From: a virus
Virus record (IMG/VR): IMGVR_UViG_3300005581_000130
Coordinates: 1 to 24,450 of that record
Direction: 5' to 3' (one strand)
Length of the DNA stretch: 24,450 nucleotides
This document shows positions 19,601 through 23,535 of this stretch, piece after piece. Position 1 is the first letter of the stretch. Each line of letters begins with the position of its first letter. Position numbers and translations under genes: made by a program. The notes below the pieces were generated by a model. It did not search any database, was not told the origin of the DNA, and saw nothing but the letters and a program-made list of their open reading frames with translations.

Positions 19601-21352
19601 AACGAAATTATTGCAGTTAATGTGTTTGGATTAGGCGGTGGCAACCAATTGTATCGCGAAAATAAAAACGGTGCAGACATTGGTATTACCACAATAATAC
19701 CGGTAGCCTACAATGAAATCAATGAAATTGTTGTGTTTATAAATGGCTCAAATTTTACAAACTTCACGTATGAATCATTGATAACCGACACTAAAATTAA
19801 TTTTGGTATTCTATTAAATCAATTTGATGATGTGTTGATTGTTGCATTGGGAGTAACTGATGATAGTTTCCAACGCTCATGGAGTACCGCAGTAACTCAG
19901 TATATTACTATTACTGACCCCACAGAACTAACATACACGTTAGATAATACCCTTGAGTATTCTAACCCAGATAATATTGTAGTTACTAACAATGGATTTA
20001 GAGCACGCCCAGCACAAGGTGTTGGGTACATTGCTGATGGTAGTAGTGCAGACTTTTTATTACCACAACGTGGAGGATATAGTCAAGGACTGATTGCCGA
20101 CAATGACGTACGAGTATACATCAATGGGCTAAATCAAACATTGGGTACAGATTTTACCGTTACGGTTTGGGATGGAATCTCACCAAGATCGGTTATTCTT
20201 GCTAATACCCCGGATTCGGGAACATCAGTATCGATTGCAGTGAGTACTCGTGCTCAATACGTTGTTAGCCTTGATTCAAGTAGTAACGAAATCACGTTCC
20301 GTGTTGACAGCCAATTTGGTCTACAAGTTGGTGATGTTTTAGCAATTACAACTTGGAATGATACCAGCGAACAAAACTTGTTAACTTTGGTGTATGTTGG
20401 CCCGTTGTCCGAAGGCACGGTAACATATCAGGCCTATGACGAAACCATATTTGACGAAGCCACTGTTCCTGGGCCAGGCAGTTTCGACTATGGAGTTGGT
20501 GTTATTGTATATTACAACGACTTCCAACTTGGCAGAACAATAACTAACTCGTCTCGTTTATGGGTGACGTTAAACGGCTTTAGACTTTTTGATGGCATTG
20601 ACTTTACCATACAAGATCAAGAGTTGATACTTAATTCAGGGCCAGTTGGGCAGTTTGATGTGCTGGCAGTAACTTTGTACACCGATACTGTTGTACCAGA
20701 TGAATTGTCATTCCGTATATTTCAAGACATGCGCGGTGTGCAAGCCACTTATAGAATTACAGATAATTCTACCACTGAATTAACAGTGACATTGGGTGAC
20801 TATGATGACACAATCTATGTCAATAACGCATCAGTGTTGCCTGTGCCAGATTTAACTGTAAATCTTTGGGGTATTGTAATGATTGGTGGTGAACGTATTA
20901 TGTATCGCTACATTAACCTTGAAAATAACACACTCAGTAGTTTGTTGCGTGGCACTGGCGGAACTGCAAAAGCTGGACATTTCCCCGGGGATAAAGTCTA
21001 TGATTTAACTGCAGATAATTTGCTAATGGTTGAATACCAGGATCGATTTGTAACATACAATGAGATTGCTGATGGACAACAACAAGAGTTTGTTACAGAT
21101 ATTTCTGTAGAAACAATTGACAATGCCGCAGTATTGGTATTCGTTGGCGGAATTGCATCAACTGATTACATATTAACTGCAAATAGTCCAGTAACTGTGT
21201 TCTTTAACCCAGCCCCAATAGCCGGTTACCAAGTAACGGTACAGGTTCGTCGTGGATTGAGCTGGTATGAGCCTGGCGAATCCACTGCCAGTGATGGGAT
21301 AGCATTGCAGGAAACCAATACTCAAGCCGCAAGGTTTTTGAGAGGTTTTTAA
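7607..21352 (+). CDS. Giant multidomain peripheral baseplate/tail protein (4581 residues)
   Basis: One uninterrupted frame, starting at TAATG overlapping the gp6-like stop, with GGAG 7 bases upstream. Domain order as read: conserved N-terminus ('RTVDFLPEIFQTTTNRQF', then 'YYTWDPFIDFDKFVNFSQYY', from about 115); cupredoxin-like barrel 174-259; beta-rich body to about 1050, with 'YYVEGVGTAIQL' and 'GKRPILEFRPGVKINQFG'; central block from about 1224 ('DFLSWVGWNKLDYRSQTY'); CBM5/12-like motif 1780-1820; 'YVIYENWAIQRGVYG' block near 1910; interrupted FG-GAP propeller 2186-2985; 'HKIRDLVPYQIYRQDNQDF' and 'EVKPYH' from H3539; paired GTGY units 3655 and 3695; second CBM-like motif 3747; 'ELIPGIIFDTVDIQV' near 3905; repeated beta-modules 3945-4555; conserved C-terminal tip ('LQETNTQAARFLRG'). 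I know these blocks from large structural proteins of aquatic phages. It sits where T4 encodes gp7 and further wedge proteins, suggesting an outer-baseplate part that also carries host-binding domains. Exact function is not established from sequence. Confidence 0.85.
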   Translation: MARVRTVDFLPEIFQTTTNRQFLSATLDQLVQEPKFKKTQGFIGRKIGPGVNPQDKYVIEPTVERTDYQLEPGVIINDINTNKPNDAITYPGILDALQLQGADVSKPSRLFTSDYYTWDPFIDFDKFVNFSQYYWLPLGPDSVDVGNDALPVTGDYTVTRSPLSYTFSDLPGTNPIITLVRGGNYKFELNQAGHQFWIQSSPGVNGRSPVSPNTSSRNVYGVVNNGAEFGTVTFNVPKKNAQDFYYNLTQVASVDLLGQNLKPADIDGVPLNEFLTTYPTGIDGITDLRGRSIIFPSRSEGGWNITTLFDPVVANSNNNGLPGSFDTYSFSQDTEITSINERYSVWQINYIPDTDGSFILQLVSIRSINDKEKFQILFGTQWASTFWYKYDGIFLEVPALTAVSDILYYQDSTNPVIFGQIRLQEPTGAENSYLFIEDIVGKKNYTSPNGVVFTNGLKVQFQGRTLPTEFENNMYYVEGVGTAIQLLPTVNFVTPEAYTTSQTIPYDSTFFDSDNFDANLNAPRQQDYITINRASEDLNAWTRSNRWFHIDVIQATSEYNNQPIDTYNISRGKRPILEFRPGVKINQFGTKGKRPVNVIDFTETDALSNINGLTGYGINGYSLIAGTRIIFAADIDDQVRNKIYRVEFIKPDSVLPLIQQPVINLVPAEDATPLIDETVVCLNGITLQGKSFYFDGITWTSAQDKIAVNQPPLFDVYDVDGFSLGNRAKYPSSTFVGSKLFSYAQGSSGSTKDAVLGFPLKYLSLNNVGDIVFDNNLYTDTYIYVKDSVSETVDISVGFARQYSSRVDYQSLLGWQNAAAKSQNYQQFSFVWDGTVLKLDIPVILEAEYPGIKAYANSAFIDPSNYVVTVTDTGTEILMLQEYVLGTIIELVALSDQASRVGFYQVPSNLECNPLNLNSSNFTLGTIRNHYQSIAENLKQITGKINGANNSRDLGNIIPYGLTLLQQSSPLTLTGYFLRKSEYQVFSAIEFNSREYTKYKSRLLDKVVKTDWGTLTVPEILTNAVVDVSSGRTSLSPFYWSDMLPAGSVYTENIYTFTSISTYIFDTIQTYDFNSSNYLGLLVYVNGELLKINYDYVVTVGAPSFTIIRTLTPGDKISVQEFPATYGNFVPNTPTKMGLYPAYKPEVYIDYSYVEARTVIRGHDGSITVAFGDIRDEVLLEFENRIFNNLKIRSTIPLSTIDVIPGQFRKTDYSASTIQTMLGRDFLSWVGWNKLDYRSQTYIPGNEFTYNYSSAGNKLDGKPLQGAWRGIYRTFYDTENPSSRPWELLGFTEEPSWWQTRYGSAPYTGENLVLWDDLAAGLVDDPAGAYIKPAYIRDGLTSVIPSGSEGTLLSPFDSVVGNYDQLQFKKSWTVGDVGPVEASWYNSSSYPFAVMRLLALTRPAEFFSLFVDRDLYKYSDEVGQYLYNGRYRFNPTTLEIYGNGVSKASYINWIVDYNRQLGKNSTTELTTDLANIDVRLCYRMASFSDKQYLKIYSEKSSPNSLNNSLMLPDESYSILLYKNQPFENIVYSSVIIQKTDAGYTVNGYSTLNQYFNILVSQATGVTATISAGGLAVKVPIQYTSTVVQVPYGYEFTNASVVCDFLLSYGELLKQQGVIFDNIDNGYVLNWQQMAAEFLYWSQQGWGVGAIINLNPAATRIQVVKPLAVADTIIETSPETIIQDQNRSRLPVRNLIIERLENTLTITSPTEKTISYLSLNFTNFEHLIVLDNISTFADLIYQPITNARQSRLLLIGFTTTEWNGTVDAQGFVLNEDNIKEWQANVRYTKGQIVSYKNNIWSARTIVQPKTEFEYNDWLKSDYTRIQTGLLPNLPNKANQLQNSYNTNNANLETDNDLLSYGLIGFRPRQYMQALNLDDTSQVNLYSQFLGTKGTVRSAELFTFANLGKEAAEYVIYENWAIQRGVYGASSNRSFFELQLDQSKLTGNPSIIEIVLPQQQSNADQTVLVDNIWKESYKITNLDILPTHYLVLNDKTLPNAGYVDIDDIDITVFDINDPTSLSADLDTIGVGTKIWVAKINNHDWGVYRTSLAPGNITQLSDNLNGTCVAQFTVPHLLIVNQTIIIKFFDPAVNGVYRVLSTPTIDSIVIELTLPDPIVNLTGIGVAFELDTMRVSQASDILNLTYSAELLPGAFVWVDNIGDGHWAVLQKEQPFSAIIDLEPETLIINAGYGQSVAQSKDNTGALVGTPSFDANGAVYVYSRGQDVLYASSLLLQLNTVNTSEFGASVAMASADWGVVGAPGSLYNTGYAAVVYKDPSTGATEITQLLIGYDQPGPGRFGDSVSISLDGRWIYVGAPDANEVYAFGRVDIEMQYKSYIATGLTNRFSAADIMFDNNSQLIVVLNNKELVINTNYSISGTDVVITETPTLGNLITIQRKVAVQLDHNVYYEVIPISTSGSGTGATFTVERTRGAYTVTVSAPGISYAPGDTITISAADVGGGTVPTNNLTLTVIGVGGVGGVQGVSVSGFASTSNSFQLRDNLYTAENIWSFSVYVDGILQRPKLDYEYQGAIPDSSLTPYELTFVTIPAFGSTIIVRAKTYFELSTIIKPSSINIGARFGHSVYTSTNGQQVLIGAPYANVGSVTKAGKVFAYDRSIENFVVSDPTQKSFTTQATLVSPTSVILNNVFLSNAENYNNGQFTVASNTVTLLSNVTLNVGDIVTIDTNNFNLLQEVVANTPGQDAYYGYAVDLCVNNCSLYIGSPNDNTVLPAAGSVDRSVNQSRIYGAISTTLPTNTVFTVGNSIRINNIPVTLTGTSIDDLISDIATANITNVVAVAATNGSDTIITISVKNFAAATPLARLTLAPGFGTAWTTLNFPIFVYTQTIESPNPVEFAKFGSSISVDSSANALIIGAPQGNTVLPVTFDKGTTTFDARSTTFNSTYLNSGAVYEFDYLPSANDSTSNPGKFVFGQQIVDGTKIEQYDLFGQSVNYVSGILMVGSPGDDLGDSTTSNVNYGRVGLFSNPTLKQAWTVVHRQQPVVEIELLNSTFIYDIGKTTAQQYFDFFDPLQGKILGAAQRNIDFITGVDPALYNVGNVDSKNTWYTTQVGKVWWNTSTVRFIDPNQDDITYASKKWGNVFPGSSVNVYQWIESEVPPGQYTGEGTPFSLINYSVNTSLTVNGTFATLYYFWVKGLRAVATKAGKTLSIESVAQYIENPRSSGIPYIACLNGSTIAIYNGFEYINKLNSIIHIEFDKQLTDANVHFEYELIAQDKTDSFISAGLYRKLQDSFCGSDTLGNLVPDPTLSLGEQIGVQVRPRQSMFVDRFGALKNYLQRVNRILAQYPISETRKFNLLDSAEPIPTAASGAWNKTVADLQELSYQDLLIVPIGYKYLVLSDSSQNGLWTIYEHISYGTLQLNRVQGYDTPRYWNYINWYAIGYNRSTSIVTEVANYTGLSTLSVPPGSSVQVTANAQGKFEIYLLTDLGWERVGLEDGTIAFSESLWNYQIGRFGFDVEVYDAQYYDQAPIEETRRVIQAINQELFIDELLVERNRALVLMFNFILSETNSPEWITKTSLIDVDHKIRDLVPYQIYRQDNQDFVLDYIQEVKPYHVQVREFNLTYNGNDIYLGSLADFDLPAFYDTALPVPQFVSPILDDTGQMSANSSIPSTSSLWTTFPYNQWFNNYQLSVVSASVIDGGTGYSSPPQVAVTGDCITPAVIVSVINSAGKVVALNVLDSGTGYVLTPVLELIGGAGTGATAVAVCYNSLVRTIITTIKYDRYQYNSTVVPWEPGVAYENGTLVRYINRVWQATSTDSTVLPADTFDPDNFTSVPASELSGVDRTMGFYVSQVNTPGLDLPLLVNGVEYPGVQVKAVSFSENTGFDIGNFDVTPFDNISYGPDGRPTYSDTILDAEYRSSFSDVYLGTRVTDINVSGGEFVGPYESHAPEELIPGIIFDTVDIQVTTRPGADWTGRGHGWPQDSKFYTFNSTTPTISFVGTTVKYPTVVVVTNTTQQLDLNPITNYTVDYNAQTITFTSGVNNNEIIAVNVFGLGGGNQLYRENKNGADIGITTIIPVAYNEINEIVVFINGSNFTNFTYESLITDTKINFGILLNQFDDVLIVALGVTDDSFQRSWSTAVTQYITITDPTELTYTLDNTLEYSNPDNIVVTNNGFRARPAQGVGYIADGSSADFLLPQRGGYSQGLIADNDVRVYINGLNQTLGTDFTVTVWDGISPRSVILANTPDSGTSVSIAVSTRAQYVVSLDSSSNEITFRVDSQFGLQVGDVLAITTWNDTSEQNLLTLVYVGPLSEGTVTYQAYDETIFDEATVPGPGSFDYGVGVIVYYNDFQLGRTITNSSRLWVTLNGFRLFDGIDFTIQDQELILNSGPVGQFDVLAVTLYTDTVVPDELSFRIFQDMRGVQATYRITDNSTTELTVTLGDYDDTIYVNNASVLPVPDLTVNLWGIVMIGGERIMYRYINLENNTLSSLLRGTGGTAKAGHFPGDKVYDLTADNLLMVEYQDRFVTYNEIADGQQQEFVTDISVETIDNAAVLVFVGGIASTDYILTANSPVTVFFNPAPIAGYQVTVQVRRGLSWYEPGESTASDGIALQETNTQAARFLRGF
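8126..8383 (+). other. Degenerate cupredoxin-like domain in the giant protein (residues 174-259)
   Basis: The stretch 'NPIITLVRGGNYKFELNQAG', 'HQFWIQ', 'VYGVVNNGAEFGTVTFNVP', 'FYYNL' follows the plan of the plastocyanin-like beta-barrels found in aquatic phage structural proteins: 'rG.tY.F...ghpF.I', 'Gv.NNG...G.v.F.vP', 'l.YyC..H..M.G'. The first His is kept, but the last ligand loop that normally supplies Cys, His and Met reads 'YYNLTQVASVDLLG' (Y245 onward), with N247 at the Cys position. The fold is inferred and copper binding is unlikely. Confidence 0.55.
12944..13066 (+). other. CBM5/12-like (chitin-binding type 3) motif in the giant protein, residues 1780-1820
   Basis: 'WQANVRYTKGQIVSYKNNIW' then 'SARTIVQPKTEFEYNDWLK' keeps the short aromatic plan of chitin-binding type-3 modules: W.....Y..G..V.Y....W.A and a final W. 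Such modules bind polysaccharide through the exposed aromatics. Phage fibres and baseplate proteins often carry them, so a glycan-binding role is plausible. The motif is short and chance similarity cannot be excluded. Confidence 0.5.
14162..16560 (+). other. Seven-repeat FG-GAP (integrin-like) beta-propeller with inserted domains, giant protein residues 2186-2985
   Basis: Seven repeats begin with an F/YGxSV-type motif and continue to a GxP motif: YGQSV at 2189 (then LVGTP), FGASV 2242 (VVGAPG), FGDSV 2297 (YVGAPD), FGHSV 2577 (LIGAPY), YGYAV 2703 (YIGSPN), FGSSI 2855 (IIGAPQ), FGQSV 2944 (MVGSPG). Most are followed by a 'vyvYs/vfaYd'-type strand. This is the FG-GAP repeat of integrin alpha-subunit propellers, and seven is the canonical blade number. 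Repeats 1 to 3 are 53-55 residues apart; the later gaps of 280, 126, 152 and 89 hold additional beta-domains. The DxDxDG calcium loops of integrin blades are not seen. Blade 5 has a CVNNC pair. Confidence 0.7.
18221..18334 (+). other. Conserved 'HKIRDL...EVKPYH' block in the giant protein (from H3539)
   Basis: 'HKIRDLVPYQIYRQDNQDF' followed by 'DYIQEVKPYHVQVREF', preceded by a helical stretch ('RNRALVLMFNFILSE') and 'WITKTSLIDVD'. I recognise this as one of the best-conserved segments of large structural proteins in aquatic T4-like phages, which suggests a structural or assembly contact rather than host binding. No enzymatic motif is visible. Confidence 0.5.
18845..18967 (+). other. Second CBM5/12-like motif in the giant protein, residues 3747-3787
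   Basis: 'WEPGVAYENGTLVRYINRVW' then 'QATSTDSTVLPADTFDPDNF' repeats the plan of the motif near residue 1780: W, Y..G..V.Y, W.A, and an aromatic (F) in place of the last W. It follows two glycine-rich GTGY units (3655-3659 and 3695-3699, 40 residues apart). Glycan binding is an inference from the motif. Confidence 0.45.
19435..21300 (+). repeat. Run of related beta-modules ('V.VxxNG' core) forming the C-terminal part of the giant protein
   Basis: Repeated protein modules of about 65-80 residues share a core 'V.VxxNG....g.DytV....I.f...p..gd.v.v': VFINGS at 4043, VRVYINGLN at 4168, LWVTLNGFRL at 4319, VLVFVGGIAS at 4509, with a more divergent unit near 3960. Related units occur further upstream: VYVNGELLK at 1083, VVLNNKEL at 2359 and VYVDGILQRP at 2511, the last two inserted between propeller blades. 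Similarity is at the protein level only; no tandem DNA repeat is visible, so the duplications are old. Confidence 0.55.
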
Positions 21353-21369
21353 CATAGGTAAATAAAAGC

Positions 21370-21519
21370 ATGATAACAAAATCCGAGAATAGTCATGTTA
21401 CTGAACAACCAGCAAATCCACAGAAACCTGTGAATGATGCTGGTACCATTGCAGTCAATGCACATTTTAAAATATTTGATCCAAACACTGAAGAAGTGTT
21501 TGTGGAGGAACGTGGATGA
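21370..21519 (+). CDS. Small conserved-type protein, 49 residues, coupled to the next gene
   Basis: ATG at 21370, TGA at 21517-21519, overlapping the next start by 4 bases (ATGA), so the two are very likely translationally coupled. The sequence starts with a polar stretch (MITKSENSHVTEQPANPQKP), and its second half, 'HFKIFDPNTEEVFVEERG', aligns with 'FIKIHDPITGEVLVDKKN' at the start of the following protein. I believe small genes with this 'KIxDPxTxEVxV' end occur in other aquatic phages next to structural genes. Upstream there is a short AGG at 21355-21357, 12 bases from the ATG, and a GGTAAATA that only loosely resembles the late-promoter octamer. Function unknown; perhaps a small virion or assembly partner of its neighbour. 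Confidence 0.65.
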   Translation: MITKSENSHVTEQPANPQKPVNDAGTIAVNAHFKIFDPNTEEVFVEERG

Positions 21520-22121
21520 TAACTCCAGGCTTATGCAAAATTGAGGGATTTATTAAAATCCATGATCCAATAACTGGCGAAGTATTGGTTGATAAAAAGA
21601 ACGCAGTGCACTATGAAAACATCAGTATTTCTATGGCACAGACTCTAAGTGATCGTGGTATCGGCTACATCTATCAAATGGCGTTTGGCAACGGTGGAAG
21701 CTCAGTGGACCCCACTGGCGTTATCACCTACTTGCCGCCCAACGTTGTTGGACAAAATGCTGATTTGTACAATGAAACTTATGCAAAAGTTGTCAACGAT
21801 AACAGCAGTGCAGACACTGACCCAACTAACAATAAAATGACTGTGTTACATACTTCAGGTACTGTATATACAGACATTTTAGTGTCCTGTTTGTTAGATT
21901 ATGGCGAGCCTCCGGGGCAACAGCCATTTGATAATAGTACAAATTTTAGTGGAGAATTTGTTTTTGATGAATTAGGATTAAAAACTTGGAATGGATCAGC
22001 AACAAATCTCAGATTGATTACTCACGTAATTTTTCACCCGGTGCAAAAAAGTCTGAATCGTCAAATACAAATTGACTATACACTAAGAATTCAAACTTTA
22101 ACTAACCTAACGGTTGCATAA
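21516..22121 (+). CDS. Conserved aquatic-phage structural protein of unknown function (201 residues)
   Basis: The start has GGAGGA at 21504-21509, 6 bases before the ATG, inside the end of the 49-residue gene. The sequence begins 'KIEGFIKIHDPITGEVLVDK', then 'MAFGNGGSSVDPTGVITYLP', 'LYNETYAKVVND', 'DILVSCLLDYGEPPGQQPFD', 'FVFDELGLKTW', 'LLxTHVIFHPVQKSLNRQIQ'-like segments (here 'LITHVIFHPVQKSLNRQI') and 'IDYTLRIQTLTNL'. I recognise this as a protein widespread in aquatic T4-like phages beside the large baseplate and fibre genes. It is soluble and beta-rich, without signal peptide or membrane segment. Its position between the giant protein and the fibre genes suggests a connector or fibre-attachment protein, but this is inferred from context alone. 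Confidence 0.78.
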   Translation: MITPGLCKIEGFIKIHDPITGEVLVDKKNAVHYENISISMAQTLSDRGIGYIYQMAFGNGGSSVDPTGVITYLPPNVVGQNADLYNETYAKVVNDNSSADTDPTNNKMTVLHTSGTVYTDILVSCLLDYGEPPGQQPFDNSTNFSGEFVFDELGLKTWNGSATNLRLITHVIFHPVQKSLNRQIQIDYTLRIQTLTNLTVA

Positions 22122-22124
22122 ACG

Positions 22125-22132
22125 AATAAATA
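22125..22132 (+). promoter_or_regulatory. T4-type late promoter octamer AATAAATA before the fibre gene
   Basis: AATAAATA lies in the 39-bp gap before the 452-residue fibre-like gene, 28 bases before its ATG at 22161. An AAGGA ribosome-binding site follows at 22145-22149. Initiation at T4 late spacing would give a leader of roughly 20-25 bases with the binding site included, the most conventional arrangement of the three octamers. Confidence 0.5.
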
Positions 22133-22160
22133 ACAGAAGCGTAAAAGGATAACGTAAAAA

Positions 22161-23519
22161 ATGGCATATACAATCAATCTAACTGATGGTACGATTTTTG
22201 CTACCGTAGCAGATGGTACAATTAACACCGCAAGTTCAATGACACTTGTTGGTAAGAACTATGCTGGCTATGGTGAGTTTTTAGATGAAAACTTTATCCA
22301 TGGGCTAGAAAACAGTTCAAGCAGTGTTGCGCCTGGCGCACCGTTGACCGGCCAACTTTGGTGGGACAAGGGCAATAACTTACTTAAAATTTATAACGGT
22401 AGCGTATTCAAAGTAATCAGTGGTGCAACCGCTAGTTCATCAGCACCGGCTAGTAATGTCACTGGCGATTTATGGTACGATACAGTTAACCAACAACTTA
22501 AAGTTTGGACAGGTACTGGATTCTTATTAGTTGGACCAGCATTTACATCTGGCCAAGGTGTTACTGGTGCAATTGCAGATACCATCACCGACAACGTTGC
22601 AGTTAGCCACGTTGTTATTAAATTGTTTGTTGAAGACAGTCTTGTTGGCATTGTTAGTAAAGATGCGGCATTTACTCCGGCTGCCGCAATTCCAGGGTTT
22701 ACCACAGTAAAGCCAGGCATTACTTTGGCCAGCAGTGTTGGCGCACAGGTACCACTGTTCCAAGGTACTGCACTTGATTCACAGACACTTGATGGGTTGG
22801 ACAGCGCACAATTTTTGCGCAGTGACGCCAACGATACTACTAGTGGAACATTGGGTGTGCTCAATGATACCGGATTTGCAGTTGGTGCTGACAGTGACTT
22901 CCGTGTTACTATATCAGGTACAACAGTAAATTTGAGCAACCAGACACAAGACGGTAATCTAGCATTACGTGTTAACGATGGTGGTGTGACAACAACTTTA
23001 ATTAACCTTGAAGGTGCAAGTAGCACAGTATTGCCAGGTGCAAATGCCACCATCAACATGGGCTCAACCACTGTGAAATGGAACACAATTTACGCTGTTG
23101 AATTTAATGGTACTGCTACATCAGCTGAATACGCTGACTTGGCAGAGAGATTTGAATCAGACGAAGTACTTGACGCAGGTACTGTTGTTGAAATTGGTGG
23201 TAGTGCAGAAATTACAAAAGCACAAAATGAACTCAGCGATAATGTGTTTGGAGTTATTAGTGATCGTGCCGGTTACTTAATGAATGCTCGCAAAGGCAAA
23301 GATAACAATACTCATCCAGCAGTTGCAATGACTGGTCGAGTTCCAGTGAAAGTTAAAGGTATTGTAAATAAAGGTGATCGTTTGGTATCAGCTGGCAATG
23401 GTATTGCTAGATCTGCTTTACCTGGCGAAGCTACAGCTTTTAACGTTATCGGTCGTGCATTAGCATCTAAACTAGATACCAACATTGGTACAGTTGAAGC
23501 TATTGTAACAATTAAATAA
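22161..23519 (+). CDS. Tail-fibre-like structural protein
   Basis: The N-terminus 'MAYTINLTDGTIFATVADGT' and 'LVGKNYAGYGEFLDENFIHG' is a signature I know from fibre-like proteins of marine T4-like phages, probably the part that attaches to the virion. Two beta-hairpin units follow: 'GQLWWDKGNNLLKIYNG' (about residue 63) and 'GDLWYDTVNQQLKVWTG' (about 102). Middle sequence is Gly/Thr/Ser-rich beta, typical of trimeric fibre shafts. 'INMGSTTVKWNTIYAVEFNG' (about 295-315) resembles the segment that precedes S74-type intramolecular chaperones, but what follows is a different domain: 'AEYADLAERFESDEVLDAGT', 'GVISDRAGYLMN', 'MTGRVPVKVKGIVNKGDRLV'. That C-terminal domain is also common on phage fibres and ends the protein without an obvious S74 catalytic region. 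AAGGA lies 11 bases before the start. A receptor-binding or fibre-tip role is likely but not proven. Confidence 0.82.
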   Translation: MAYTINLTDGTIFATVADGTINTASSMTLVGKNYAGYGEFLDENFIHGLENSSSSVAPGAPLTGQLWWDKGNNLLKIYNGSVFKVISGATASSSAPASNVTGDLWYDTVNQQLKVWTGTGFLLVGPAFTSGQGVTGAIADTITDNVAVSHVVIKLFVEDSLVGIVSKDAAFTPAAAIPGFTTVKPGITLASSVGAQVPLFQGTALDSQTLDGLDSAQFLRSDANDTTSGTLGVLNDTGFAVGADSDFRVTISGTTVNLSNQTQDGNLALRVNDGGVTTTLINLEGASSTVLPGANATINMGSTTVKWNTIYAVEFNGTATSAEYADLAERFESDEVLDAGTVVEIGGSAEITKAQNELSDNVFGVISDRAGYLMNARKGKDNNTHPAVAMTGRVPVKVKGIVNKGDRLVSAGNGIARSALPGEATAFNVIGRALASKLDTNIGTVEAIVTIK

Positions 23520-23535
23520 TTATTAGGAAGCGAGA

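Noticed and set aside
21504-21519. Programmed -1 frameshift joining the 49- and 201-residue proteins
   Set aside because: The frames have the right relation, but there is no X XXY YYZ slippery heptamer, and a GGAGGA with correct spacing gives an ordinary restart at the ATGA overlap.
22391-23086. 231-codon open frame on the minus strand
   Set aside because: It lies antisense to the well-recognised fibre-like gene, has no ribosome-binding site and its Val/Pro/Ala/Ser-rich product reads like the mirror of Thr/Gly/Asn codons. It is a shadow.
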